From Chitinophagales bacterium (lineage in GTDB: Bacteria; Bacteroidota; Bacteroidia; Chitinophagales; CAIODY01): a stretch of DNA of 64,000 nt. Below are positions 1-8,672 of this stretch, one piece after another. The notes beneath the pieces were generated by a model, which saw only the letters and a list, made by a program, of their open reading frames with translations, had not been told where the DNA came from and searched no databases. Location of the stretch: assembly GCA_947449695.1 (NCBI GenBank), contig CANFST010000001.1, forward strand, positions 100,666 through 164,665. The letters are read 5' to 3'. Position 1 is the first letter of the stretch, and each line of letters begins with the position of its first letter. A program made the translations under genes and the position numbers.

Positions 1-1
1 T

Positions 2-394
2 ATTATTTTACCCTACATCAATGCCGACCCTGTGTTGTGCAAGCGATTGGAAGATGCAGGCGCAGCGGCTGTTATGCCTTTAGGTGCGCCGATTGGCAGC
101 AACAGAGGCTTGGAAACTAAAGCCATGTTGAAAATAATTATCGAGCAAAGTAATGTGCCTGTGATTGTTGATGCAGGCATTGGAGCACCATCGCATGCCG
201 CTGAAGCTATGGAAATGGGTGCCGATGCAGTATTGGTGAATACAGCTATTGCCATTGCAGGCAATCCGAATCAAATGGCATTGGCTTTTAAAATGGCTGT
301 TGAAGCAGGAAGATTGGCTTACGAATCAAAATTAGCACAACCAATTTATTCAAAAGCTGCTGCAAGTAGTCCACTTACTGCATTCTTAGATTAA
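2..394 (+). CDS. thiG: Thiazole synthase ThiG, C-terminal part (5' end outside window)
   Basis: The reading frame is open from base 2, upstream of the first ATG in the ORF track, and reads [17 protein letters not shown], so this is the 3' part of a longer gene. ThiG condenses dehydroglycine, 1-deoxyxylulose 5-phosphate and ThiS-thiocarboxylate into the thiazole of thiamine, in the cytoplasm. The segments [11 protein letters not shown] and [18 protein letters not shown] are the conserved phosphate-binding strands of its TIM barrel, and [12 protein letters not shown] follows. The partner thiH lies about 23 kb away rather than next door; other thi genes are presumably upstream of the window. Confidence 0.95.
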   Translation: MILPYINADPVLCKRLEDAGAAAVMPLGAPIGSNRGLETKAMLKIIIEQSNVPVIVDAGIGAPSHAAEAMEMGADAVLVNTAIAIAGNPNQMALAFKMAVEAGRLAYESKLAQPIYSKAAASSPLTAFLD

Positions 395-416
395 ATAAAT
401 GCTTTCGATTCTTCTA

Positions 417-446
417 TTGGCAAAGCAATATTTTTATTTATCTTTA
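417..446 (+). promoter_or_regulatory. Bacteroidota-type promoter for the 67-aa gene
   Basis: TTG at 417-419 is followed after 19 bases by TATCTTTA at 439-446, matching the primary sigma pattern TTG-N19-TAnnTTTG except for the last base. It lies 40 bases before the ATG of the next gene, so that gene can be transcribed independently of thiG. Confidence 0.5.
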
Positions 447-486
447 ACCCAATCAAATAATTATTTAACCAAATAAATCAAACACA

Positions 487-690
487 ATGTCAAAAATGTT
501 AACAGCTTACTGCATGAAAACAAAAGAAAAAAATGTACCAATGCAAGATGCAGTAATTTCTAAAACTGCTCGTGGTGGCTATATGGCTCAAGGTCATGAT
601 GGTAAAGGCAACAAAATGACAACTATGTTGGGCGAAGCCACAGCTTTAGAAGCTGTAAAAAATGGTGTAGCTAAAAAACAAGGTTGGTAA
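487..690 (+). CDS. Small conserved hypothetical protein, DUF5679-like
   Basis: This is a 67-residue protein with its own promoter and a strong terminator, so it is very likely a real gene. The spacing of AYCMKTKEK near the N-terminus and GNKMTTMLGE later resembles the DUF5679 layout (YC.KCK...K..M), but the metal-binding cysteines of that family are absent; only one Cys remains. It has no signal peptide or membrane segment and is Lys-rich. The resemblance is from memory and weak; the function is unknown. Confidence 0.7.
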   Translation: MSKMLTAYCMKTKEKNVPMQDAVISKTARGGYMAQGHDGKGNKMTTMLGEATALEAVKNGVAKKQGW

Positions 691-714
691 TTTCTTTTAG
701 TTTCACAACTATTT

Positions 715-745
715 AAAAGCGCAGATTATTCTGCGCTTTTTTTAT
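715..745 (+). terminator. Rho-independent terminator after the 67-aa gene
   Basis: AAAAGCGCAGA and TCTGCGCTTTT form a perfect 11-bp stem with a TTAT loop, running into a T tract. It separates the small gene from the beta-mannosidase. Confidence 0.85.
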
Positions 746-776
746 TTTCTTTATTGTCGTTTTCACTCCTCATTTT

Positions 777-2990
777 ATGAAGCCAATTTTATTCTTACTG
801 TTGCTTTCTTGTTTTAGTGTCCAAGCTCAAAACATTAAACAATCGCTCAACAGCGATAAAATGCAATGGAAATTTTATTGTACTACAAATTGTGAATTTG
901 GAAAAGCTGGACAGAAATTTTCAGCCACCGTTCCCGGCACTATTCATTTAGATTTGTTGGATAACAAATTAATTCCCGACCCATTTTATGCCGATAATGA
1001 AAAGCGATTGCAATGGATTGATACCTTGGATTGGGTGTATGAAACTACGTTTGATGTTGATTCCAACTTGTTTAAACAAAACAATATTGAATTGCAATTT
1101 GACGGTTTAGATACTTATGCAGATGTGTATTTGAATGATGAAAAAATAATCACAGCAGATAACATGTTTGTAAAATGGAATGAACAAGTTAAAGAACATT
1201 TGAAACAGAAAAACAACCAACTCAAAATCATTTTTCATTCTACTTTAAAAGAAGCAAAAAAACTAAAAGCAAAGTTTGAAAAAGAGCATGGTTATGAATT
1301 GCCCGAAGGTGAAAGAGTTTTTGTAAGAAAAGCGCAATACCAGTTTGGATGGGACTTTGCACCCAAATTTTTAGGTTGTGGGATTTGGAGAAATGTGAAG
1401 TTGATGGGAATAATGGAATTGAAAATTGAGAATGTAAAATTAGAAATTGACTCTTTCAATAAACAAAACGATTTTGCTTATACGCATGTAATTATCAGTT
1501 ATGAAAATCTAAAGCAAGAAATATTTACTGGTGAAGATTTTAACGCTACCGATGTTTGGTTGAAATTCAAAAACCTTACAACAAAACAAGAATTGCATTT
1601 TGTAAATCGAAATCATTTTACAAGTAGCGGTAGTTTTTCTTTCCCATTAAAATTTATAAAAAAAGATTTTTGGAATTGTAATAGTGAAGGCTCACCAATA
1701 CTGAATGAATTTAAAATTTCCATTTCAAATGATAGTATTCATTACATCACTCAAAAAATAAAAATTGGCATTCGAAAAGTAGATTTTATCCAACAAAAAG
1801 ATTCAATCGGCGAATCCTTTTATTTCAAACTCAATGGCAAACCAATTTTTATAAAAGGCGCAAATTGGGTTCCAGCTGATGTTTTTTTGCCAAGAGTTTC
1901 TCATCAAAAATATCGAACTCTTTTAACTGCTGCTAAAGAGGCTGGTATGAATATGCTTCGAGTTTGGGGTGGAGGAGTTTACGAAGATGAATATTTTTAT
2001 CATCTATGTGATTCGCTAGGCATAATGGTTTGGCAAGATTTGATGTTTGCTTGTGCTTTGTACCCTGAAGATTCTTTGGTAACCTCAAACTCTGTTACTG
2101 GTAAAATTGCAGGGTACAGATTATTTCCTGCAAATGCAGAAGATGAATTGGAACAAATAAAATCAAGATTGCAAAATCATCCATCAGTGGTTTTGTTTTG
2201 CGGTAATAATGAAATTGAAGAAGGATTGAAGAATTGGGGGTGGCAAGAAAGTTTACACTACACAAAAAAAGATAGTGCAATTGAATCAGAAAAATATTTC
2301 AAAATGTTTTCTGACAAAACTCAAGGTTTGAAAGGTGATATTTTTTATGAGGATGACAATTACATTTCAACTTCTCCCAAATTCGGTTGGGGACACAAAG
2401 AAAGTTTAACTAATGGAGATAGCCACTACTGGGGAGTTTGGTGGGGAATGGAACCGTATGAAATTTACAAAAAACGGGTGCCACGTTTTGCCAGCGAATA
2501 TGGTATGCAAAGTTTGCCTTGCTTAGCAACCATTAGAAAATTTGCGCCTGATTCATCTTTAAGAATTAATTCTGTCGCTTTGCGCAATCATCAAAAGCAT
2601 CCAACAGGTTTTGAAAACTTAGATGGTTATTTGAAATATTATGGCTTCAAAGTAAATGGCGGATTGGTAAAAGGCAGAAAAGTAATTCCTGAATATGGCA
2701 TAGGAAATCCTGATGAAGCGGATTCAACTTGGTCTACAAAAAATTATCACAATCCAACCATAAAAGAATTTGAAGATTACATCAACGCTACACAACAACT
2801 TCAAGCAGATGCTTTGAAAACAGCAATCGAAGCGCATATGAAAACTCAACCGAGATGCATGGGTACCATTTTATGGCAACTAAATGAACCTTGGCCTGGT
2901 GCAAGCTGGAGCTTGATTGATTATTACGGCAACAAAAAGAAAGCTTATTACCAAGTGCAAAAATTATTCACTGAAAAGAAACAAAACTAA
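777..2990 (+). CDS. Beta-mannosidase, glycoside hydrolase family 2
   Basis: This is an exported 737-residue enzyme that should release terminal beta-mannose residues. Residues 1-17 are a signal peptide (KPILFLLLLSCFSVQAQ). The jelly-roll domain contains FDGLDTYADVYLND. The GH2 TIM barrel carries RVWGGGVYEDEYFY, the acid/base glutamate in GNNEIEEG near residue 478 and the nucleophile in ASEYGMQ near 573. It ends soon after WQLNEPWPGASWSLIDYYG. Family members usually continue about 100 residues with a C-terminal immunoglobulin-like domain, which is missing here without any frameshift that I can see. The stop overlaps the convergent nucleotidyltransferase by 4 bases. Confidence 0.9.
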   Translation: MKPILFLLLLSCFSVQAQNIKQSLNSDKMQWKFYCTTNCEFGKAGQKFSATVPGTIHLDLLDNKLIPDPFYADNEKRLQWIDTLDWVYETTFDVDSNLFKQNNIELQFDGLDTYADVYLNDEKIITADNMFVKWNEQVKEHLKQKNNQLKIIFHSTLKEAKKLKAKFEKEHGYELPEGERVFVRKAQYQFGWDFAPKFLGCGIWRNVKLMGIMELKIENVKLEIDSFNKQNDFAYTHVIISYENLKQEIFTGEDFNATDVWLKFKNLTTKQELHFVNRNHFTSSGSFSFPLKFIKKDFWNCNSEGSPILNEFKISISNDSIHYITQKIKIGIRKVDFIQQKDSIGESFYFKLNGKPIFIKGANWVPADVFLPRVSHQKYRTLLTAAKEAGMNMLRVWGGGVYEDEYFYHLCDSLGIMVWQDLMFACALYPEDSLVTSNSVTGKIAGYRLFPANAEDELEQIKSRLQNHPSVVLFCGNNEIEEGLKNWGWQESLHYTKKDSAIESEKYFKMFSDKTQGLKGDIFYEDDNYISTSPKFGWGHKESLTNGDSHYWGVWWGMEPYEIYKKRVPRFASEYGMQSLPCLATIRKFAPDSSLRINSVALRNHQKHPTGFENLDGYLKYYGFKVNGGLVKGRKVIPEYGIGNPDEADSTWSTKNYHNPTIKEFEDYINATQQLQADALKTAIEAHMKTQPRCMGTILWQLNEPWPGASWSLIDYYGNKKKAYYQVQKLFTEKKQN

Positions 2991-4042
2991 AATACTTTTT
3001 GAATATCGTGTTGCACTTTAACAAAATCCTCCATCCTTCCAACATCAGTCCAGTAACCTATTATTGGAAATGTAGATACATTTTCTTTATTATCAATTGC
3101 CAATTGAATTAAATCGGTTGCATTAAAAAATTGTTGTTGAGGAATTAAATTTAAAATAGACTGATGCAATAAATAAATCCCAGCATTAGCTTCATAAGTA
3201 TATCTTGGTTTTTCATGCAAGGCTTTAACTTTTTTATGCTTATTTAAATCTAAAATTGCAAATGGTACATCAACTGAATAAGGCACCGTAGCAATGGTTA
3301 TAGCTGCTTTTGATTGCAATGCCTGCTGATAAAAAGCCTCATAATCAATGTTAGTTATCAAATCTCCATTTTGAACTAATACATATTCGTTTGAAAATTT
3401 TTTCACCAGACGAACACTTCCGATTGTGCCTAAAGGATTTTTTTCATGAATATAATTTACTTTGATTCCTTTTGTTTCACCCTCACCAAAATGTTGTTCA
3501 ATTTTTTCTTTTAAGTAATTGACTGATAAATAAAAATTTTGTACGCCATATTGAGCTAATCTATCAATTGTATGTTCCATTATTGGCTTATTACCAACAT
3601 GAAGCATAGGTTTGGGGACATCAGCTGTTAGAGGTCTTAAACGTTCACCCTTACCACCACACATAATAACCACATCCAGGGGCAAGATTGATTTGATTGT
3701 TTCTAAATCGTATATCCGAATTACCTTTTTTTGTTTATCAAGAAATGGAACAAACCTTATTTTCTTTTCTTTCAGTTCATTAATTAGAGAAGCTTTAAAA
3801 TTTTGTTCATTAAAAAATTTAAAGTTTTTGTTCATGCACACACTCACCGATTCAGTCAAATCAATTCCTTTCAATAATGAACGCCTTATATCCCCTTCTG
3901 TCAGTACTCCCAACAAATGTTTTTTGGAATCCACTACAAACAATGTTGTTTGCAAAATGGCTTCAGGTGCCAATTTATTAAATAACTCTAAAGCTTTTTT
4001 TACACTTGTTTTTGCTTCAATGATATTATGCATTTTGCCCAT
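2987..4042 (-). CDS. CBS-domain nucleotidyltransferase (sugar-1-phosphate guanylyl/uridylyltransferase type)
   Basis: The 351 residues comprise two CBS motifs (about 1-115, including FVVDSKKHLLGVLTEGDIRR) followed by an NTP-transferase domain opening with VVIMCGGKGERLRPLTADVPKPML, the nucleotide-binding signature of sugar-phosphate nucleotidyltransferases. The same CBS+NTP architecture occurs in enzymes that activate sugars for legionaminic acid or heptose synthesis (PtmE/LegF-like), but no nonulosonate genes sit beside it, so the substrate is open. The CBS pair probably senses an adenine nucleotide. It is transcribed towards the mannosidase. Confidence 0.85.
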   Translation of the reverse strand: MGKMHNIIEAKTSVKKALELFNKLAPEAILQTTLFVVDSKKHLLGVLTEGDIRRSLLKGIDLTESVSVCMNKNFKFFNEQNFKASLINELKEKKIRFVPFLDKQKKVIRIYDLETIKSILPLDVVIMCGGKGERLRPLTADVPKPMLHVGNKPIMEHTIDRLAQYGVQNFYLSVNYLKEKIEQHFGEGETKGIKVNYIHEKNPLGTIGSVRLVKKFSNEYVLVQNGDLITNIDYEAFYQQALQSKAAITIATVPYSVDVPFAILDLNKHKKVKALHEKPRYTYEANAGIYLLHQSILNLIPQQQFFNATDLIQLAIDNKENVSTFPIIGYWTDVGRMEDFVKVQHDIQKVF

Positions 4043-4114
4043 TGATAATGGATATTTTTAGTGATGCAAATCTAATGAAATCAATTTGCTTGAATTAATT
4101 ATTATTTTCCAAAA

Positions 4115-5332
4115 TCAAATAAGATGATTGGCTGCAATCATGCCAGTAGTCCAAGCATTTTGAAAATTAAATCCGCCTGTAATTGCATCTACATCAATTA
4201 CTTCACCTGCGAAGTAAAGATTTTTTATCAACTTGCTTTCCATAGTTTTGAAATTAATTTCATTTAATGTTACCCCACCGCATGTTACAAATTCTTCTTT
4301 AAAAGTTGATTTGCCTAAAACTTGCAATTCTAATGATGTCAGGCATTTCAATAGATTTTCTTTTTGTGATTTGTTCAAATCAGCCCAATTTTTTTCTTCA
4401 GTAATTTGGCTTTTCAGTAACAACATTTGCCAGCATCTTTTAGGCAGATTAAACAATGAATTTGCAACAACTTTTTTTCTACCTTCTGTTTGAACTGTTT
4501 TTTGCAGGATCTCTTTTATTTCATTTAAAGAAAAAAATGGCAATAGATTAATATTGATTTTAAACTCATAATTCATTTGATGTAAATGAATTGCTGCAAA
4601 AGAAGATAATTTTAAAATAGCAGGACCACTTAGGCCCCAGTGTGTAAATAACAATGGGCCTTCATAAGATAGATTAATTTGAGGAATAGAAACGCTGACG
4701 TTAGGTATTGAAAGCCCTGATAGATCAGTAATTAAGGTATCTTTTATTTGAAAAGTGAATAACGACGGAATAGCTGGTTGAATAGTATGTTTCCAATTTA
4801 TTAATTGCTCAAAAATAATCCCTTGCGAATTTCCGCCAGTGGCAATCAATAATTTATCGGCGATAATTCTTTCGCCATGTTGATTTTCAATTTTAAATTT
4901 TTCTTCGTAATGTTGAATTGCACTAACAGAATAATTTGTTCTTATTTGAACATTAAATTTATTGGCTTCCTTCATCAAACAATCAATAATAGTTTGCGAC
5001 GAATCAGTAGTTGGAAACATTCTGCCATCATCTTCAACTTTTATCTTTACTCCCCTTTCTTCAAACCAATTTATGGTATGTTCAGGATTGAAAGAATGAA
5101 ATGGCCCTTTCAATTCTTTCAATCCTCTCGGATAATTTTTAACCAATTCATTCACTTCAAAGCAATGATGTGTAACGTTACAACGCCCACCACCACTCAC
5201 TTTCACTTTGCTTAATAATTGGCTAGATTTTTCAAGCACAATAACTTTTGTGCCTTCATCCGCCATTCTTGCGGCATTCACAGCAGCAAACATTCCAGCA
5301 GCACCTCCACCTACGATCACAATTGTTTGCAT
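4115..5332 (-). CDS. BaiN/HI0933-type NAD(P)/FAD-dependent oxidoreductase
   Basis: The 405-residue flavoprotein begins with the dinucleotide-binding loop IVGGGAAGMFAAVNAAR and has the family block KVKVSGGGRCNVTH, then DDGRMFPTTDSSQT. The C-terminal FAD-binding strand reads LYFAGEVIDVDAITGGFNFQNAW. This family (YhiN/BaiN/HI0933) is widespread and mostly uncharacterised; some members reduce bile-acid intermediates. It is cytoplasmic. The start is the ATG directly before the Rossmann strand. The family assignment is firm, the substrate unknown. Confidence 0.9.
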   Translation of the reverse strand: MQTIVIVGGGAAGMFAAVNAARMADEGTKVIVLEKSSQLLSKVKVSGGGRCNVTHHCFEVNELVKNYPRGLKELKGPFHSFNPEHTINWFEERGVKIKVEDDGRMFPTTDSSQTIIDCLMKEANKFNVQIRTNYSVSAIQHYEEKFKIENQHGERIIADKLLIATGGNSQGIIFEQLINWKHTIQPAIPSLFTFQIKDTLITDLSGLSIPNVSVSIPQINLSYEGPLLFTHWGLSGPAILKLSSFAAIHLHQMNYEFKININLLPFFSLNEIKEILQKTVQTEGRKKVVANSLFNLPKRCWQMLLLKSQITEEKNWADLNKSQKENLLKCLTSLELQVLGKSTFKEEFVTCGGVTLNEINFKTMESKLIKNLYFAGEVIDVDAITGGFNFQNAWTTGMIAANHLI

Positions 5333-5349
5333 TAATCTTTAAAATAAAA

Positions 5350-6213
5350 TTATTTCTTTTGATTAGTAGAATCAGCAGGAACAGTAAGAGGAGGCTCTAT
5401 ATTCTTTTCACTTATCACTACCCCATTTTTGTAATTAGTAACTTTTATCAAATTACCATTATCGTCAAATTCTTGCCATTCACCTTCTTCCTTATCGTTT
5501 AAATATTTTCCTATTTTAACTAATTTACCTTTACTGTTGTAGGTTTTGCTATCCCCATTCAATTTTCCATCTTTGTAATCTGATTCCATCATCACCACAT
5601 TTTTTTGGTAGAACCATTTTGTAGTACCATTTTTAATTCCATTTTTCCAATAGCTTTCTTCTTGATGAGTACCATCATCATAATTTAATAATTTTCTTCC
5701 ATCCAATTTTCCCTTCTTGTATTCAATTTGCGATTTTACCTTTCCGCCATTGATATATTTTAAAGAAACACCATCCAATTCATCATTTCTATAAGTTTCA
5801 TCCATTTGAATAAAACCGCTTCTGTCATAAGTTACAGCTACCCCATTTCTTTTTCCAAAATGATATTCTTCCATTTTTTGAGGTGCTCCAAATTCATAAT
5901 AAAAACGCCATAAACCTTCTTTCAATCCTTTCACTAATTTGCCTTGTACCAAAACAGTTCCATTGGAATTTTTTACTACATAATGGCTCAATGTCAAATC
6001 AGTAGCATCTTTTGAAATGATGGTATCATTTGCATTGGTGGGCTTAGGTGATGAAGGTTTTGATTGAGTGGTTTTATTAGTAGTTGCACCTTTTGTATTG
6101 GTTGCAATAGGTTGAACCTTTTGGTTAGTTTTAGAAGTAGCAGATAAACCAGGTTTTTGAGCTTGTGCTATTAAAATAGTTGAGCTTAAAATGAGTAAAA
6201 ATAATTGTTTCAT
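5350..6213 (-). CDS. Exported YwqK/MORN-repeat protein
   Basis: The ORF track starts 32 codons too early: the ATG at 6213 begins a clear signal peptide (MKQLFLLILSSTILIAQAQ), and the earlier codons run into the rnpB 3' region. A Lys/Thr/Pro-rich linker follows, then about seven copies of the YwqK-type repeat (for example LVKGLKEGLWRFYYEFG, DGKLNGDSKTYNSKGK, DKEEGEWQEFDDNG). In Bacteroidota such proteins are cell-envelope scaffolds of unknown role, often annotated as toxin-antitoxin YwqK antitoxins; no toxin partner is visible here. Confidence 0.85.
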   Translation of the reverse strand: MKQLFLLILSSTILIAQAQKPGLSATSKTNQKVQPIATNTKGATTNKTTQSKPSSPKPTNANDTIISKDATDLTLSHYVVKNSNGTVLVQGKLVKGLKEGLWRFYYEFGAPQKMEEYHFGKRNGVAVTYDRSGFIQMDETYRNDELDGVSLKYINGGKVKSQIEYKKGKLDGRKLLNYDDGTHQEESYWKNGIKNGTTKWFYQKNVVMMESDYKDGKLNGDSKTYNSKGKLVKIGKYLNDKEEGEWQEFDDNGNLIKVTNYKNGVVISEKNIEPPLTVPADSTNQKK

Positions 6214-6251
6214 TTGTTGTCGATTTTTTTGTTTTAAAATTTTATAAATAA

Positions 6252-6641
6252 AAAATGTCAGTCTGTAAGCCGGGTTCTGTTTTCTTTTTTTCAAAAGAAC
6301 TTCTATCATTTATCTGGTTTAAGTTTCACAACTTAACTCTAACGACCTACCCACCCAACGCATCCATTTTTCAATGAAACTTAGACGAGTAGCCTTGTTT
6401 GGCGCTGGTATATTTGGTCTTTCAGTCCGCAAGGTTTGTTCTTTTTGATTGTTACCAATCAAAACCGTAGGCACTTACTCTACGTTTTCACCTTTGCCCC
6501 AACAAGTTGGAGTAGTTATTTTCTGTAACACTTTCTGTTATCTTAAATTGCTTCAAGATACCTTCCCGTTAGGAAGTGCGGCACTCTTTACTGCCCGGAC
6601 TTTCCTCTACAATTTTCATTGCAGCGATAGAACGACTGACA
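6252..6641 (-). ncRNA. rnpB: RNase P RNA, bacterial type A
   Basis: On the minus strand the RNA contains the universally conserved GAGGAAAGTCCGGGC near its 5' end and ACAGAACCCGGCTTA near its 3' end. The ends pair as helix P1 (GTCAGTC at 6634-6640 with GACTGAC at 6257-6263). A TAACTTTG box sits just upstream and a T-run follows the 3' end. It is the catalytic RNA that matures tRNA 5' ends. The plus-strand ORF at 6449-6664 lies over it and is not a gene. Confidence 0.93.
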
Positions 6642-6646
6642 CGGTT

Positions 6647-6654
6647 CAAAGTTA
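6647..6654 (-). promoter_or_regulatory. -7 box of the rnpB promoter
   Basis: TAACTTTG on the minus strand matches TAnnTTTG and lies about 7 bases before the first base of helix P1, so it fixes the RNA 5' end near 6641. A clear TTG at the expected upstream distance was not found. Confidence 0.6.
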
Positions 6655-6747
6655 CTTACAATAAAATTTTATGGCGAACGATTTTGTGAAATTTTTGAAA
6701 ATGAAAATCTATCTTTTTAAGAATCAAATTTTTTGCTATTCAAATTG

Positions 6748-6755
6748 TACCTTTG
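6748..6755 (+). promoter_or_regulatory. -7 box of the thiolase promoter
   Basis: TACCTTTG matches TAnnTTTG 38 bases before the thiolase ATG and is divergent from the rnpB promoter. The upstream TTG element is not at the ideal spacing. Confidence 0.45.
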
Positions 6756-6793
6756 TATTTCTATTACAAAAAAATATTTTTAATTAATAATTT

Positions 6794-7966
6794 ATGAAAG
6801 AATTGTATATCGTAGCCGTAGCACGTACACCTGTAGGGTCTTTTGGTGGTTCATTGAGTGCGTTAAGTGCTGTTCAATTAGGTAGTATTGCCATTAAAAA
6901 TGCAGTGAGCCGAGCGAATATCAAACCCGAAATGGTACAAGAGGTATTTATGGGAAATGTAGTAAGTGCTAATATTGGTCAAGCACCAGTTACACAAGCC
7001 TTAATTGGTGCAGGTTTGCCTGATACTATTCCGGGAACAACCGTGAATAAAGTTTGCGCAAGTGGAATGAAAGCTATTATGCTGGCTGCACAGAGCATTG
7101 AGTTAGGACAAAATGAAATTGTTGTCGCCGGCGGAATGGAAAGCATGAGCAACATTCCTTATTATTTAGATAAAGCCAGAAATGGCTATAGAATGGGCAA
7201 TGGAGCCATAATTGATGGGATGATAAAAGATGGATTGTGGGATCCTTATGGCAATGTACACATGGGCAATTGCGGTGAAACTTGCGCCAAACATTACAAT
7301 TTCACTCGTGAACAACAAGATGAATTTGCTATCAATAGCTACAAACGTGCTATGGAAGCCACATCTGCTGGCTATTTCAGAAATGAAATTGTGCCTGTTG
7401 AAATTGTGGGAAAAGAGAACATCACTGTTTCGGAAGATGAACAATTCAAAAAAGTAAAGTTTGATAAAATACCAACTCTTAAACCTGCGTTTCAAAAAGA
7501 TGGTACTGTTACCGCAGCAAATGCTTCACCATTAAGCGATGGTGCATCAGCAGTGGTTTTAATGAGTGGAGAAAAAGTGAAAGAATTAGGCTTAAAACCA
7601 TTAGCAAAAATCAGAAGTTATGCCGATGCAGCGCAAAAGCCAGAATGGTTTACCACTGCACCTTCTAAGGTTGTTCCTATCGCTTTGCAACGTGCCGGAT
7701 TAACTTTAAATGATGTTGATTTACACGAAGTGAACGAAGCCTTTGCCGTGGTTGCTATGGCTAATGCGAAAGAAATGAACATTGGCCTGGACAAAATAAA
7801 TATTTGGGGAGGTGCAATTGCATTAGGTCATGCATTAGGCAGCAGTGGTTGTAGAATTGCGATTACTTTAATTTCGGCATTGCATCATACTAACAAAAAA
7901 ATTGGCGTTGCCAGCATTTGCAATGGCGGCGGTGGTGCATCAGCAATTGTAATTGAAGCATGCTAA
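6794..7966 (+). CDS. Acetyl-CoA C-acetyltransferase (thiolase)
   Basis: The 390-residue cytoplasmic enzyme catalyses reversible Claisen condensation or cleavage of acyl-CoA. The nucleophile Cys88 lies in NKVCASGMKA. The other conserved blocks are HEVNEAFA, GGAIALGHALGSSGCR (catalytic His near 349) and CNGGGGAS (catalytic Cys near 379). The length matches biosynthetic acetoacetyl-CoA thiolases. It has its own promoter and terminator and no fatty-acid oxidation genes beside it, so acetoacetyl-CoA synthesis and degradation both remain possible. Confidence 0.95.
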   Translation: MKELYIVAVARTPVGSFGGSLSALSAVQLGSIAIKNAVSRANIKPEMVQEVFMGNVVSANIGQAPVTQALIGAGLPDTIPGTTVNKVCASGMKAIMLAAQSIELGQNEIVVAGGMESMSNIPYYLDKARNGYRMGNGAIIDGMIKDGLWDPYGNVHMGNCGETCAKHYNFTREQQDEFAINSYKRAMEATSAGYFRNEIVPVEIVGKENITVSEDEQFKKVKFDKIPTLKPAFQKDGTVTAANASPLSDGASAVVLMSGEKVKELGLKPLAKIRSYADAAQKPEWFTTAPSKVVPIALQRAGLTLNDVDLHEVNEAFAVVAMANAKEMNIGLDKINIWGGAIALGHALGSSGCRIAITLISALHHTNKKIGVASICNGGGGASAIVIEAC

Positions 7967-7983
7967 TTAATTTTTAAGAATAG

Positions 7984-8020
7984 AAAAGGCTTTACTCTTT
8001 AATGAATAAAGCCTTTTTTA
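7984..8020. terminator. Bidirectional terminator between thiolase and phnA-like gene
   Basis: AAAAGGCTTTA pairs with TAAAGCCTTTT around a 12-base loop and is flanked by A and T runs, so it can serve both convergent genes. Confidence 0.8.
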
Positions 8021-8040
8021 TTTTTTCAAAAATAGAAAAT

Positions 8041-8625
8041 TTATACAGTTGACTTTCTTACAAATTTTGTTAAAATAACGATTGTATCACCTTCAATTTT
8101 TCCTTCAATTTGTTCAGCATTATCTGCAACCAATTTTATTTTTCTAATAACTATTCCTTTTGGCGCAATGAAATTTGCCCCTTTAACATTTAGATTTTGT
8201 GTTAGAATTACAGAATCTCCACTCTCTAAAATAACTCCGTAAGCATCTTTATGAATAACTTTTGATGCCTCTAACTCATCTTCAGCATTTGCCCAATTAA
8301 TAACTGCTTCATCTAATGACACGGATTCCAAGGCTTCCATAGCCCAGTCTTCTGTATTTAGCTTTGATAAAATTTTATACGAAAGTGTTTGTACTGATGC
8401 TACATTGCTCCATATGCTTCCAGAAAGGCATCTCCAATAATTCAAATCAGAAAAATCTGCATTTGAAATCTTATTGAAACAATTAGAGCAAAGTGCAACT
8501 TCATTTTCAATTGAATCATTGTTTTTAGGAGGAATTGCATAAGCCGTCATACTTTCAGTATGTTCGCCACAAAGCTCACAAGCGTTGCTACTTCTTTCTA
8601 TTAAATTGGAGGGTAATGTTTTCAT
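8041..8625 (-). CDS. PhnA-domain zinc-ribbon protein
   Basis: The start is set at the ATG at 8625 (MKTLPSNLIERSSNACELCG); the track's longer form adds an unlikely 11 residues. An N-terminal treble of cysteines (CELCG ... CSNCF) forms the zinc ribbon, and the C-terminal PhnA fold reads DAYGVILESGDSVILTQNLNVKG. The name comes from the E. coli phosphonate locus, but PhnA proteins are not required for C-P lyase, and the true role is unknown. At 194 residues it includes the middle segment typical of the Bacteroidota form. Confidence 0.85.
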   Translation of the reverse strand: MKTLPSNLIERSSNACELCGEHTESMTAYAIPPKNNDSIENEVALCSNCFNKISNADFSDLNYWRCLSGSIWSNVASVQTLSYKILSKLNTEDWAMEALESVSLDEAVINWANAEDELEASKVIHKDAYGVILESGDSVILTQNLNVKGANFIAPKGIVIRKIKLVADNAEQIEGKIEGDTIVILTKFVRKSTV

Positions 8626-8672
8626 TGCTGCGAAGATAGTATTTAGAGAGCAAAGCAATTTAATAATTCATT

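Noticed and set aside
3612-4061. 149-aa plus-strand ORF over the CBS-nucleotidyltransferase
   Set aside because: Antisense shadow; the minus-strand protein has strong conserved motifs.
6449-6664. 71-aa plus-strand ORF
   Set aside because: It lies antisense over RNase P RNA, whose conserved helices explain the sequence.
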